A stretch of DNA of 64,000 nt. Origin: Geomonas anaerohicana. Lineage in GTDB: Bacteria > Desulfobacterota > Desulfuromonadia > Geobacterales > Geobacteraceae. This document shows, in pieces, positions 9,401 through 17,701 of the stretch. Below the pieces are notes generated by a model that did no database searches, had not been told where the DNA came from, and saw only the letters and a program-made list of their open reading frames with translations. The position numbers were made by a program, and so were the translations under genes. The stretch spans positions 1-64,000 of the forward strand of contig NZ_JAEMHL010000008.1 in NCBI RefSeq assembly GCF_016458305.1, written 5' to 3'. Position 1 is the stretch's first letter. Each line of letters starts with the position of its first letter.

Positions 9401-12400
9401 ACAGCACGTTCCCTTTGGCGTCATAGCTGTTCTTCGTGACGTTGCCCAAGGCATCGGTCGTGGTGAGCAGATTGCCGTTGGCATCGTAGCTGTTGGTGGT
9501 GACATGGCCGAGCGGGTCGGTGGTTGTGAGCAGCTTGCCGAGACTGTTGTAGGTGTGAGTGGTCTTCAGCGCCTGTCCATCAATCACCTTCGTCTCCGAC
9601 AGCACGTTCCTCTTCGCGTCGTAGGTCCAGGTGGTCTTGTTCCCGAGCGGATCGGTTTCGCTCAGCTTGTTGCCGACACTGTCGTAGCTGTAGCTGACGG
9701 ACTTGCCGAGGGGATCGGTCTTCTTCAGCACCCGCCCCTGCTCGTCGTAGATGAAGACGGTGACGTTGCCGTTTCTGTCCTTTACGACTTCCTGCCTGCC
9801 GGCGATGTCGTGGGTGTACTCGATCCGCTTCCCTTCGGCGTCGATATGGGCGGTGAGTCTGCCGGAGTTGTCGTACTCGTTTCTGACCGCCCTTCTCCCC
9901 AACGGATCGATGATGTCGATCAGCCCATGGGAGGCGTTGTAGGTGTAACGGGTGACGTTGCCCGCCTGGTCGGTGACCGAGGCGAGGTTCCCGTCGGCGT
10001 CGTAGCTGAAGAGGATCGGCTTCCCGCTGGGGTCGGTGATGTGGGTGATGCGCCCTTTCAAGTCGCGGGCAAACGAGACACTCTTGCCCGAGGAATGGGT
10101 GATGCCGTTGCTGCCGTAGGTAAGCGTGTTGCTATTGGTGTCCTTGACGCTCCTCACCCCGACGTTCTGGTCCAGTTCATAGACCGCTCCGTCGGCGGTG
10201 GTCAGGGTGTACTGGGACGGGTTGTAGGGCTCCAGGGAATCGAGGTCGAACAGAACCCCGCTGGAACTGTAGTAGACCTGACCGACGTTTCTCGCCTTGA
10301 TAGTGGAGGTGGTGCCGGGACGGGGCGTGTAGCTTATGGTCGGATACTGGATGGGCACCAGCGCCTGGCATTTCGGGGTGACGGTCATGTCGAACTCTTC
10401 CACCCTACCATCCGGAAGGGTCACGGCGACGTAGCGCTCCCCCTCGCCCCCGACGCAGTAGGTCGGGAAGTCGCCGCCGCTGGAGATCTGGCTCCAACCG
10501 AGACCGGGGTTCTGGTTCTCCTCGGTCTTCACGTTCTGTATGTCGATGTTCCACCCGAACCCGAAGTCGCCGCTCTTCTTGTCGCGGCTGTCGTAGCTGC
10601 GGGTCACCGTAACCGGGATCCCGGCCAGCGGGATATTTACGTCGGTGAAGGAAACCGTGAAGTTGCCGACCTTGAGGTCGCCGGTGACGCGGTAGGTGGT
10701 CGAATAGGTGCTGGTGTTGCCATTGGCATCCCACGCGGTCAGCACCACGTCGTAGAGGCCGTTTTTCATCTGGGTCGGGTCGAGCCGCCCCAGCACGCCG
10801 TTGACAACGGGTCTGGATCCCTTGGCGAACACGGTGTAAGGCGACTTGCCTGCCGGCGCGTAGGCGAGCGTGTATTCAACGAGGTTGTTGTCGGTAACGG
10901 TGCCGACAATGTCGGCAGGGGCAGTTATCGCCGCCCCGGCCACAGGGGAGCCTATCGCGATGACGGGTGCGGCCTTGTCGGTGGGGTCAAGAATGGCGAA
11001 GGTGGCGCTGGCAGTCCCCACATTGAGGGAGATGTCCTTCGCCGTCACTTCAACAGTGTGAATGCTCCCGGGTGCAAACCCGGCGGTGTCGATCTTGGTG
11101 ACCGGGGCGGTGACTGCGACCGAAGTACCATCGACGCTCATCGCTACGGAGGAGATCCCGACCAGGTCGGTCGCGTCCACGGAAACGCCAACGGGGGAGC
11201 CGGCGGCGTAGAGTGCCGGCGAGCGGTCGAAGGTCACTTTGACTGCAGGCGCCTCGGTATCGGCCTGCGCCCCTGTGGAAATCACCATATCGACGGCGCT
11301 GCCGCGTCCGGCACTCGTCCCACCTGCAGGGCTCTGGGCCGCCACCTTGCCTGCCTCGACAGTGAGGTCGATCGCCGCGCTTACGGCTCCAACAGAAAGC
11401 CCAGCCCTCTTCACCGCCGTCCTGGCATCCTCGGTGGGCATCCCGGTGACCGTCGGGATGGTCACGATGGCGGGATACGCAGTCACGGTGACGCTGTCGG
11501 CCAAGCTCGTTTTCTTGCCGTCGCTTACCGTCAACTCGGCGACGTAGGCGCCCGCTACGTCCGCCGTGAAGGAAGCCACCGCAGTCGTCCCGTCGGCGAT
11601 AACGGCGCTGCTTCCCTGTGGAACGGAAACAAGACGCCACTGGAAGACCAGGGGATCGTTATTCGGGTCGGCGGAGCGGCTTCCATCCAGCGTCACGAGA
11701 TCGCCTGTCCCCACAACCTGGTCAACGCCCGCATCGGCGACCGGCCTGCCGTTTTTGTCGGCGATGATGGGAGTGCCGGCCGCATCGCAGAGAAAGCTCA
11801 GGTAGGTGGCCATGCAGGCGCCGGTGGGAACGCTGGGCGAAGCGAGGTCGACATAGCATCCGAGCCGGTCCCCGAGCCTGTCGTAGAGGAGACTGGTGGT
11901 CAGAAGGTCAAGAAGGTCGCCAGCAGGGGTGGCAGGGAGACCGCTCAATCCGGCGGATACGCCCCCGACACCGTCGACGAACGAAGTGGTGATGATGGCC
12001 TGCGACAGAGCCACAGGCGGTTCCACGTTGCCCGGCAGCAAGGCGAAGTGGATACTCTTGCCGGGCCAGGTGAGTCCCTGCACCAGGGTCGGCGGGCCGA
12101 CGAGGTTGGAATAGTTGTTCCCCGACCACGACGAGATGGACTCGTACCCCACACCGGACCAGTTGCCGATACTGACGTTGCGTTGCGGCACGACCAGGGT
12201 GAGACCGGCCCCGGCGTCATTGGCTACCGACTGCTTCACCTCGTCCCAGAGTAGGAGCTTGCCCACCGCCGTCGAGCTGTTGGAGGGGGTGACCCGGTAG
12301 AGCGGAAGCGACTGCTCGCTTGCCGTCGTCATGGCTTCCACCGCGGACAAGGAGGTCACCGCGCCCTGCGGTGAGGAGAGCAGATACTTCTGCAGGCCGG

Positions 12401-14702
12401 ATGCGGCCGCGGAGGCATCCAGCCCGGAGACTATGAGGTACTTCTTCACCTTGTCGCGGTTGCCGTCCTTGGCGGCGACGGCGACCTGGTATCCCAACTC
12501 CGCGTTTGAGGGCCCGGCGACGGTCAGGCCGGTCGGAATGCCGAAGAAGTAGTTGGTGGAAAACATGAGGGAAACCACGGAGGACGAAGGACGCCGCACC
12601 TCGGCGACCCCCATCACCCTGGCCCTGACGCCGTTCAGCGAATCGATCTCGGCAAGGCTCGCCTGCGCCGAGGCATAAAGGAAGCTGCCGATAACATCGT
12701 CCTTGGTGAGACCGGAAACCTTCCCGGAGCCAAGACGTGCGGCGGTCTCCTCCAACGCTGTCTTGGTCAGCTCGAGATGCTGCACCGAAACCGGCCCCAG
12801 ACCGAAGGCGATGCCGAGATACTCGCCCGCCTTGAGCAGGAACTCCTGGCCGCCGGCAGTAATGTTGGGATCGCTGATCTGGATGCTGAGCTGTTCGTAT
12901 CCCCCAAGGTTTGCCCCTACCCCGGAAGCGACCACGACACCATCTACGCGCAGTTCAGCCTTGACCTGCATGAGGTAGGCGGGAAGCGAGGAAGGGTATT
13001 CGCTCAGGGTGATCGGCGTCCCGTCGGCATGGGGACGGGGACCATAGGCCGCGAGCACCGCCTCATCGGCAGCCGTTGCCGGGCTGTAGCTCAAGGTGAC
13101 CCGTTTTCCCGCCAGCTTGGGAAGGCTGGTGGTCAAGGAGAGGGTCGTCTCGGAGTAATTGGGGGAAAGAGTGTCGTTGTTGACCAGTTTGAAGGTGACG
13201 CTGTGCCTGAGGCTTTCCGGGATTTCGCTGAATTCACTACCTCTGACGACGGTACGGTACGGGAGGGTGCCGAGCAGGTACGGGTACTCCTGCCCCAAGA
13301 TCTCCGTGGAGCCGACAACCTGGCTTACCGTCGCGCCGGGGCGCTCCGTGGTCAGAAAGCTTTGCAGGGAGTTGCGAAACGGCTCCTGCAGTTGCTTGAC
13401 CGATGAGCATTGCACGCCGGTCGCGTACCCCTCCGCCTCGTTGATGGTGGCCGATCCGGTCAGCTTGGCAACAAAATCCTGCGCATCGAAAGCGGCAGCG
13501 CTGAAGTCCGCCCCTGCTACGGCGTTATGCAGTTTGAAGCTGGCATCGAGAGGAATCCAGGTATCCTCGTGCCCGGCCTGGTGACGCGCCCCGCGCGAGG
13601 GGAGGTAGTCAAGCCACGCCTCGACCCAAACATGCTCGAGCTGGACCTTCTGGATGGCACCGCCGGAGTAGACCGGCTTCACCGGCGTCCCGGCTGAACC
13701 AAGGAGCTCCACCGTGGCGAGGGCGTCGGTCGAAGCGCCGACCCAGGCGACCGCTTTGTCGACAGGGACCTCGATGGTCCCCAGGACGTAACGGGCGTGG
13801 ATGCCGGAAGCGCGCAGCAGGGCGATGAGCAACGAAGAGGTGTCGAAGGCGTTGCCCTTGCCGGTGACCAGGGTGAGGTGCGCCCCCTGAATGGAGCCCC
13901 AGGTAGGCACGTACTCGATGTTGTTCCGGACCCAGTTGTAGATCTTGACCGGATTGTGCTCCAGCTCCTGCGCCTTCGCCCTGATTTCCGGCGTGAGCTG
14001 GACCTCGAGGTTTTCGGCCAGATCGTCAGACCCTATCAGGCCGGCAAGGGAACCGGTGGATGCCACCACGATCCGCCTCTGGTCGAGCCAGGAATGCTTG
14101 TCCCTCTTGAGGTCGCGCTCGAAGTCCTCTTTCTTCAATCTCGGTTCGCGCTTGGAAGCCTCCGGCTGTCCTTTGAGGGACCGCTCCGCCCCGCTTTTGC
14201 GGTGCTGCAGCTGGGCCTTGGCACCTTGCAGGTGACGCGAAAGCCTCTCCAACCCGGCGTCGGCCTCCCCCCCGCCCCCGGCTTTCTCCACCCGTCCGAT
14301 GTTCTCCTTCAGTTGGGCAACGTTCTCCTCGTAATGCTTCACGAAGGCGCGATGGCGTTCCCGAATCTCCGCGGGGAGGTCAGCGTCCACGAGCCGCTGG
14401 GTTGTCTGCACCAGCTGTTTCCGAATCTCCCTGTCGAGCCTTGACACTTCGATCCCGGCATCAACGGCTCTGCGCTTCTTAGTCGCAGCGTCCATTTTGG
14501 CATCGGCGACCACGTCTGCCAGTTCTGCAGTCAAACGGGAAAGTCGCTCCAGGGAGTCTTCAGCCCGCGCCGCTTGCTGTTGGGCGCCCCCTTTCGCATC
14601 ATCCGCAGCATATGCAAAGCCGAAGCGCTCACCGGCACCCGATGTAATAAAGCTGAGGACAAAAACAACGACTGCAAAAACAAGCGACTTTTTCCGCAAC
14701 AT
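6450..14702 (-). CDS. Giant secreted RHS-repeat polymorphic toxin
   Basis: About 2750 residues. The signal peptide (LRKKSLVFAVVVFVLSF...FAYA) is followed by a coiled region to about 200. A transglutaminase-like domain (about 250-370) retains HVWVEAWL, but the usual catalytic Cys position reads GKGNAFDTSSLLIALLRASG, so it is probably inactive. Next come a PKD domain (about 990-1080), a PASTA-like segment (TVTGMPTEDARTAVKRAGLS, about 1090-1155), Ig-like stretches, the RHS entry (SFTDVNIPLAGIPVTVTRSYDS, about 1350), some 40 YD repeats and the core GFYHLRARYYQPSSGRFTALD (about 2510). The variable tip follows KIDPTG (about 2567) and is unidentified; it ends with HYHKVPNMAQHF. GGAGGG lies directly before a double ATG; I use the second ATG. 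Expression is governed by the leader at 14731-14904. Confidence 0.85.
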   Translation of the reverse strand: MLRKKSLVFAVVVFVLSFITSGAGERFGFAYAADDAKGGAQQQAARAEDSLERLSRLTAELADVVADAKMDAATKKRRAVDAGIEVSRLDREIRKQLVQTTQRLVDADLPAEIRERHRAFVKHYEENVAQLKENIGRVEKAGGGGEADAGLERLSRHLQGAKAQLQHRKSGAERSLKGQPEASKREPRLKKEDFERDLKRDKHSWLDQRRIVVASTGSLAGLIGSDDLAENLEVQLTPEIRAKAQELEHNPVKIYNWVRNNIEYVPTWGSIQGAHLTLVTGKGNAFDTSSLLIALLRASGIHARYVLGTIEVPVDKAVAWVGASTDALATVELLGSAGTPVKPVYSGGAIQKVQLEHVWVEAWLDYLPSRGARHQAGHEDTWIPLDASFKLHNAVAGADFSAAAFDAQDFVAKLTGSATINEAEGYATGVQCSSVKQLQEPFRNSLQSFLTTERPGATVSQVVGSTEILGQEYPYLLGTLPYRTVVRGSEFSEIPESLRHSVTFKLVNNDTLSPNYSETTLSLTTSLPKLAGKRVTLSYSPATAADEAVLAAYGPRPHADGTPITLSEYPSSLPAYLMQVKAELRVDGVVVASGVGANLGGYEQLSIQISDPNITAGGQEFLLKAGEYLGIAFGLGPVSVQHLELTKTALEETAARLGSGKVSGLTKDDVIGSFLYASAQASLAEIDSLNGVRARVMGVAEVRRPSSSVVSLMFSTNYFFGIPTGLTVAGPSNAELGYQVAVAAKDGNRDKVKKYLIVSGLDASAAASGLQKYLLSSPQGAVTSLSAVEAMTTASEQSLPLYRVTPSNSSTAVGKLLLWDEVKQSVANDAGAGLTLVVPQRNVSIGNWSGVGYESISSWSGNNYSNLVGPPTLVQGLTWPGKSIHFALLPGNVEPPVALSQAIITTSFVDGVGGVSAGLSGLPATPAGDLLDLLTTSLLYDRLGDRLGCYVDLASPSVPTGACMATYLSFLCDAAGTPIIADKNGRPVADAGVDQVVGTGDLVTLDGSRSADPNNDPLVFQWRLVSVPQGSSAVIADGTTAVASFTADVAGAYVAELTVSDGKKTSLADSVTVTAYPAIVTIPTVTGMPTEDARTAVKRAGLSVGAVSAAIDLTVEAGKVAAQSPAGGTSAGRGSAVDMVISTGAQADTEAPAVKVTFDRSPALYAAGSPVGVSVDATDLVGISSVAMSVDGTSVAVTAPVTKIDTAGFAPGSIHTVEVTAKDISLNVGTASATFAILDPTDKAAPVIAIGSPVAGAAITAPADIVGTVTDNNLVEYTLAYAPAGKSPYTVFAKGSRPVVNGVLGRLDPTQMKNGLYDVVLTAWDANGNTSTYSTTYRVTGDLKVGNFTVSFTDVNIPLAGIPVTVTRSYDSRDKKSGDFGFGWNIDIQNVKTEENQNPGLGWSQISSGGDFPTYCVGGEGERYVAVTLPDGRVEEFDMTVTPKCQALVPIQYPTISYTPRPGTTSTIKARNVGQVYYSSSGVLFDLDSLEPYNPSQYTLTTADGAVYELDQNVGVRSVKDTNSNTLTYGSNGITHSSGKSVSFARDLKGRITHITDPSGKPILFSYDADGNLASVTDQAGNVTRYTYNASHGLIDIIDPLGRRAVRNEYDNSGRLTAHIDAEGKRIEYTHDIAGRQEVVKDRNGNVTVFIYDEQGRVLKKTDPLGKSVSYSYDSVGNKLSETDPLGNKTTWTYDAKRNVLSETKVIDGQALKTTHTYNSLGKLLTTTDPLGHVTTNSYDANGNLLTTTDALGNVTKNSYDAKGNVLSTTDALNHTTSYEYDSYGNMTRQTTASGAVTTYVYDSRGNKLTETDPRGNVRTNTYDANGRLLATTSAPGITTKYEYDKAGNKVAETSPLGLVTSYVYDSANRLIETKHADGTSTKAGYDAEGNRVTSTDQLGRVTTSVYNANKQLVKTIYPDETTKLYGYDAAGRQTSVTDALGNVTTKEYDILGRMVKTIDPEGHATSFEYDGNGNQVKQIDANGHATSFVYDALNRLTATILPGGQKTTVAYDELGRKASETDAAGITTQFSYDASGNLASVTDAMAGITRYEYDLNNNRTAIVDARGNRTTFTFDAQNRMASKTMPNGGVESYGYDAAGNRIAKTDAKGQKIEYAYDSKGRLLTRLYPDGSTVKFSYTNTGKRATAIDKRGTTSYTYDTKRDRLLQVTNPDGKGIGYTYNANANIGSISSFAGTISYIYTSGGRLREVRDPQGNVTTYTYDAAGNRTGLAYPNGTSVAYTYDINNRLTNLSHKNPAGQFFASYSYTLGAAGNRTKIDELSGISRQYTYDNLYRLTREQVVDPANTQTYSNDFSYDAVGNRQNKTYAAYEQPAVSTDYTYNNADQLLTENGITYTYDLNGNLASKTDASGTTTYSYNYDDRMVNVVSLSGAVAYHYDVDGNRVGITTAAGDTWHLVDTNRSLSQVIAEYKADSSATASYTYADNLISMSRGGQTFYYHFDGLGSIRQLTNATATNTDKYEYDAFGASIVSTGTTSNDFLFNGQQYDPSLGFYHLRARYYQPSSGRFTALDPFVGDPYVPVSLHKYAYSGGDPVNKIDPTGLMLEDILEANLIRLTIVTIATLSVRELLIQTQATTTSSNLESTITTAIPSIEETNTDLEGSDAISSTFDALRQLDAVNLVKRELNKKKDPTKWQVAVMMPTGKTSTKERFFPNISPTGPGLVAGFGGTHGRVIGVRLVNRYNQNDKPWVFRVDYHALDMYAAQGYKYTIHYHKVPNMAQHFVVWPESNNF

Positions 14703-14730
14703 CATCCCTCCAAAAGCCAAATAATAAGAA

Positions 14731-14756
14731 AGCCCGCCGAAATGAAATGGCGGGCT
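14731..14756 (-). terminator. Riboswitch expression-platform terminator
   Basis: On the minus strand an 8-bp perfect stem AGCCCGCC / GGCGGGCT with a 10-base loop is followed by TTCTTATTAT. It lies between the aptamer and the RHS start codon, so it can act as the ligand-controlled intrinsic terminator. Confidence 0.75.
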
Positions 14757-14762
14757 CTTCCC

Positions 14763-14862
14763 TTACCACTTCGGTAACCCCTCTTTCCAGACCGTCAACT
14801 TTCCTGGATAGGTGGCTTTGCGTCCCCGGGTCACCCCGGGTTTGCCGGTTCGGTGCGTCATG
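14763..14862 (-). ncRNA. c-di-GMP-I (GEMM-I) riboswitch aptamer
   Basis: The minus strand shows the GEMM-I conserved blocks in order. CCGGCAAACC opens P2; CGGG-GTGA-CCCG gives P2 with a GNRA tetraloop; GGACGCAAAGCCA is the signature junction; a P3 arm follows (CCAG...CTGG); and GGTTACCG closes. Aligned by eye to the Vibrio Vc2 aptamer, the base equivalent to G20 is G and C92 is C, which favours c-di-GMP over 3',3'-cGAMP. The aptamer is followed by a terminator and then the giant RHS gene. Confidence 0.85.
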
Positions 14863-14875
14863 TAAAAGATGGTTA

Positions 14876-14904
14876 TTAATATTTCATTCAAATATTCTTG
14901 TCAA
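14876..14904 (-). promoter_or_regulatory. Sigma-70-type promoter of the riboswitch-RHS transcript
   Basis: Minus-strand TTGACA (14899-14904), exactly 17 bases, then TATTAA (14876-14881). The predicted start is about 14868, only a few bases before the aptamer. Confidence 0.75.
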
Positions 14905-14990
14905 CACTATCATTCAGAGAAATGAATAGATGGATCGGACTGCTCTATACTGCAGTACGGCTGCTGATGGAAGGGACCACGGCAGTGGGA

Positions 14991-15130
14991 AGCAATGAAG
15001 CGCTCACCGTGTTCAAAGCACATCCGCAAGCGGTCTGTCCTTGATTTGACCATGCCCCATATGGACGGGGCGCAGTGCTTGAGGGAATTTAAGCATCGAA
15101 AAAGTCCTGAGATGATACCCCGTGTGATTT
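14991..15130 (+). pseudogene. Remnant of a response-regulator receiver domain
   Basis: Plus-strand reading gives SNEALTVFKAHPQAV, then after a small deletion/frameshift DLTMPHMDGAQCLREFKHRKS, the phospho-acceptor region of a CheY-like domain (LTMPHMDG includes the strand after the acceptor Asp). No start, no output domain and a broken frame show that this is a decayed fragment. Confidence 0.6.
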
Positions 15131-15167
15131 CTCCAGTTTAAATTCCGGCCTAAAGATCACTGCCGTC

Positions 15168-15380
15168 TTAGCGCTTTTCTAAACTCCCAAGGCGGCTGCG
15201 GATTCCCCAGCCGCCACAGCCCCCGCTGCTCGCGCCTGGCCTCTTCCTCAGCCTGAAATAGCCTGAGGCATACGGCCGCTCCAGATACCGCTAGTAGGCC
15301 CAGGCGCCCCCCCCCTCCCGCACCATCTCCTGATTGATGTCCCGCCCTCCAAGGCGCACGACAGATACCACCCGCCGGTA
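15168..15380 (-). pseudogene. Remnant of a thermonuclease (staphylococcal-nuclease fold) gene
   Basis: Minus-strand reading gives VRLGGRDINQEMVREGG-AWAY, an in-frame TAG, RYLERPYAS, then after a frameshift EEEARREQRGLWRLGNPQP and PWEFRKA. These match the C-terminal half of SNase-like nucleases (NxEMVxxGxAWxYxRY ... EARxxxxGLW ... PPWEFR). The stop and the shift make it non-functional. Confidence 0.65.
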
Positions 15381-15512
15381 CCGATGTAAAGAGACCGGAT
15401 CTGGCGAAATTGGAAATGAAAGCACGGCTACGCTACACCGTGAGATAGGACGAGAGGCTTGAACAACGGCCAAAAGGATGCACAAAAGGATGCAAATCGT
15501 TTAGGATGTAAA

Positions 15513-15545
15513 CAAAAAGGGCTACCCGAAACCGGATAACCCTTT
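15513..15545 (-). terminator. Terminator of the tRNA operon
   Basis: Minus strand, 12-45 bases after the tRNA-Leu CCA end: imperfect stem AGGGTTATCCGG / CGGGTAGCCCT followed by TTTTTG. Confidence 0.65.
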
Positions 15546-15559
15546 GATTTTATTACTGG

Positions 15560-15641
15560 TGCGAGAGAGGGGACTTGAACCCCTATACCTTGCGGTGCCA
15601 GATCCTAAGTCTGGTGCGTCTGCCAATTCCGCCACTCTCGC
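15560..15641 (-). tRNA. tRNA-Leu (UAG)
   Basis: 82-nt cloverleaf with GCGAGAG acceptor stem, anticodon arm CCAGACTTAGGATCTGG (anticodon TAG), short variable arm and T-arm GGGGTTCAAGTCCCC. A CCA end is encoded at 15557-15559. It is the last of four tRNAs in the cluster. Confidence 0.95.
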
Positions 15642-15701
15642 AAAATCGAACAGTTGAAACAACAAACCCCGCTGGTAAACGGGGTTGTCTTTATAGGTTG
15701 G

Positions 15702-15775
15702 GGTGGGTAGTGGGATTCGAACCCACGTATGAACGAGTCACAGTCGTTTGTGTTAACCGCTTCACCATACCCACC
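15702..15775 (-). tRNA. tRNA-His (GUG)
   Basis: Cloverleaf with anticodon loop CTGTGAC (anticodon GTG) and the tRNA-His-specific extra 5' G paired with discriminator C. T-arm GTGGGTTCGAATCCCAC; CCA encoded. Confidence 0.95.
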
Positions 15776-15789
15776 ATATTCAATTGTGG

Positions 15790-15863
15790 CACGCCTGAGA
15801 GGGTTCGAACCTCTGACCTACGGCTTAGAAGGCCGTTGCTCTATCCAGCTGAGCTACAGGCGC
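15790..15863 (-). tRNA. tRNA-Arg (UCU)
   Basis: Acceptor GCGCCTG, D-arm GCTCAGCTGGATAGAGC, anticodon loop CTTCTAA (anticodon TCT), T-arm AGAGGTTCGAACCCTCT, and GCCA at the 3' end. Second in the cluster. Confidence 0.95.
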
Positions 15864-15888
15864 AGAAGTAAAGCCCTGCAATGAGTGG

Positions 15889-15963
15889 TCGGGGTGAGAG
15901 GATTCGAACCTCCGGCCCCCTGCTCCCAAGGCAGGTGCGCTAGCCAGGCTGCGCTACACCCCG
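15889..15963 (-). tRNA. tRNA-Pro (UGG)
   Basis: Acceptor CGGGGTG, anticodon arm CTGCCTTGGGAGCAG (anticodon TGG), T-arm GGAGGTTCGAATCCTCT, discriminator A and CCA. First gene of the minus-strand tRNA run. Confidence 0.95.
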
Positions 15964-16035
15964 ATTCAAGAACCACGTTTATAGCACAGGGTTTCTGGCT
16001 GTGCAACATCTTTTTTCTGTAAACAGAACCATGAT

Positions 16036-16114
16036 GAACAGGGATAAAAGGGATGAAACGGATAACGTCCCGACAAGGTTTAACCATCCCCTTTATCACT
16101 TTTATCCCTGTTAA
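16036..16114. repeat. Inverted-repeat (REP-like) element
   Basis: AACAGGGATAAAAGGGATG at the left is mirrored by CATCCCCTTTATCACTTTTATCCCTGTT at the right, forming an imperfect long hairpin between the tRNA cluster and rdgB. Confidence 0.5.
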
Positions 16115-16148
16115 ATGGTTTTCTGTTCTTTCTTTGCGTCTTGGCGTC

Positions 16149-16739
16149 TTAGCGTGAGGACAGCGCCTCTTTCAACATCTGCATGGCCCGTCCCCGATGG
16201 CTGATGGCGTTCTTCACATCCATGGGAAGCTCGGAGAAGGTCTGCCCGTACTCGGGGACCAGGAACAGGGGATCATACCCGAACCCCCCGTCGCCGCGCG
16301 GCGCCTCAAGTATCTCACCGGCCAGCATGCCGTCGAAGGTCTGACAGGTCCCGTCCGGGAGGCAGAGCGCGATGACGCAGTGAAACGCCCCGGTGCGCTC
16401 CGCACGCGACACGCCGGAGAGCTCCTTCAGAAGCAGCGCATTGTTATCGGCATCGCTGGCATGCTCGCCGGCAAAGCGTGCCGAGAAAACCCCGGGACGC
16501 CCGCCCAGACAGTCGACGCAGAGCCCGGAATCGTCGGCCAGGACCGGCTTGCCGGTGAACCTGGCCGCGGAGAGCGCCTTCTTGATGGCGTTGGCCTCGA
16601 AGGTGTCCCCGTCCTCCACTACATCCGGGAGTTCCGGAAAATCGGCGGGAGACAGGATGGTGTCCACCACCCCGCGCAAGAGTTCGGCAAACTCCTTCAG
16701 CTTCCCCTTGTTGCCCGATGCCACCAGGAGCTCTTTCAT
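16149..16739 (-). CDS. rdgB: XTP/dITP (non-canonical purine NTP) pyrophosphatase
   Basis: 196-residue RdgB/HAM1 enzyme that hydrolyses dITP, XTP and related deaminated nucleotides to monophosphates, keeping them out of DNA and RNA. Landmarks are [10 protein letters not shown] at the N-terminus, the [10 protein letters not shown] acidic metal-binding loop, GGFGYDPLF and the C-terminal SHRGRAM. Length is typical. The ATG at 16739 overlaps the stop of the RNase PH gene by four bases (ATGA), so the two are translationally coupled, the common rph-rdgB arrangement. The longer upstream frame has no family similarity and is only the shadow of rph. Confidence 0.95.
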   Translation of the reverse strand: MKELLVASGNKGKLKEFAELLRGVVDTILSPADFPELPDVVEDGDTFEANAIKKALSAARFTGKPVLADDSGLCVDCLGGRPGVFSARFAGEHASDADNNALLLKELSGVSRAERTGAFHCVIALCLPDGTCQTFDGMLAGEILEAPRGDGGFGYDPLFLVPEYGQTFSELPMDVKNAISHRGRAMQMLKEALSSR

Positions 16740-17455
16740 GCCTGAAGCGCCTCCCGCTGCAGTTCGAAGAGCCGGGAGAGCCCGAGCATGGCGTGGCTGC
16801 GCATGGCGTCCATCTGCTCGATGGTGAACGGCTCCGCCTCGGCGGTTCCCTGCACCTCGACGAAGCGCATCGAGGAGGTCATCACGAAGTTCATGTCGAC
16901 CTCGGCATTGGAGTCCTCCGGATAGTCGAGATCGAGGAAGGGAGTGCCGTCGATGATGCCGACGCTCACCGCCGCCACCGCCTCGCGCAGCGGGCTCTCC
17001 GCGAGTTCCCCGTTGTTGACCAGGGTCTGCAGTGCATCGGCCAACGCCACGTAAGCGCCGGTGATGGAAGCGGTGCGGGTGCCGCCGTCGGCCTGGATCA
17101 CGTCGCAATCGATGAGGATGGAACGCTCGCCCAGCTTCTCCATGTCCACCACCGCGCGCAGCGATCTGCCGATCAGGCGCTGGATCTCGTGGGTGCGTCC
17201 CGTGAGTTTCCCTTTCGCGGACTCGCGCTGGTTGCGGGTGTGGGTTGCGCGCGGCAGCATGCAGTACTCGGCGGTCACCCAGCCGGTCCCCTTCCCTTTC
17301 AGGAACGAAGGCACCTTCGCCTCGACGGTCGCGTTGCAGATGACCTTGGTGTCGCCGAACTCGATCAGGACCGATCCTTCGGCGTGTTTGAGGTAGTTGC
17401 GGGTGATCTTCACATCTCTCAGTGCGTCGGCCGCGCGGCCGTTGGTGCGTGTCAT
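16736..17455 (-). CDS. rph: Ribonuclease PH
   Basis: 239-residue phosphorolytic 3' exoribonuclease that trims tRNA 3' ends. Motifs are [13 protein letters not shown] (about 33-45), the [21 protein letters not shown] loop, [20 protein letters not shown] (phosphate and tRNA binding) and [16 protein letters not shown]. Start ATG is preceded by GGAGAG. It is the first gene of a two-gene operon with rdgB. Complete, no anomalies. Confidence 0.95.
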   Translation of the reverse strand: MTRTNGRAADALRDVKITRNYLKHAEGSVLIEFGDTKVICNATVEAKVPSFLKGKGTGWVTAEYCMLPRATHTRNQRESAKGKLTGRTHEIQRLIGRSLRAVVDMEKLGERSILIDCDVIQADGGTRTASITGAYVALADALQTLVNNGELAESPLREAVAAVSVGIIDGTPFLDLDYPEDSNAEVDMNFVMTSSMRFVEVQGTAEAEPFTIEQMDAMRSHAMLGLSRLFELQREALQA

Positions 17456-17471
17456 GCTCTCTCCAAAACCC

Positions 17472-17697
17472 GTTCAACGTTCAACGTTCAACGTTCGTTA
17501 TGCTGCTGCCCCTCATGCCGCCCTTTCCCGGCGGCTACATCTTTTCTTTCGTTCACCATCAGCAGCCGAAGCCAGCAGGTCCACCTGTTTACTCAGATGT
17601 CCTCAGACGCCCTCCGTGTTAATGGTTTAAGGCTTTCTCCGAAGTTGTCGGCCAGTGCAATGTCCGGTTCAAACGTCGAACGTTGAACGTTGAACGG
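17472..17697. repeat. Possible small non-autonomous element bounded by heptamer tracts
   Basis: CGTTCAA repeated three times at the left (17472-17497) faces the inverted tract CGAACGTTGAACGTTGAACG (17676-17695) at the right. The roughly 180 bases between them code for nothing recognisable. The layout resembles a MITE or REP doublet. Confidence 0.4.
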
Positions 17698-17701
17698 CCG
17701 T

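Noticed and set aside
9075-12254. Very long open frame (about 1060 codons) on the plus strand
   Set aside because: It is antisense to the YD-repeat and Ig-like part of the RHS gene. It has the low-complexity Val/Gly/Asp-rich composition of a shadow frame and no ribosome site or domain.
14763-14862. GEMM-Ib (cGAMP-specific) reading of the riboswitch
   Set aside because: The base aligned with Vc2 G20 is G, not A, so c-di-GMP is the better call, though hand alignment leaves some doubt.
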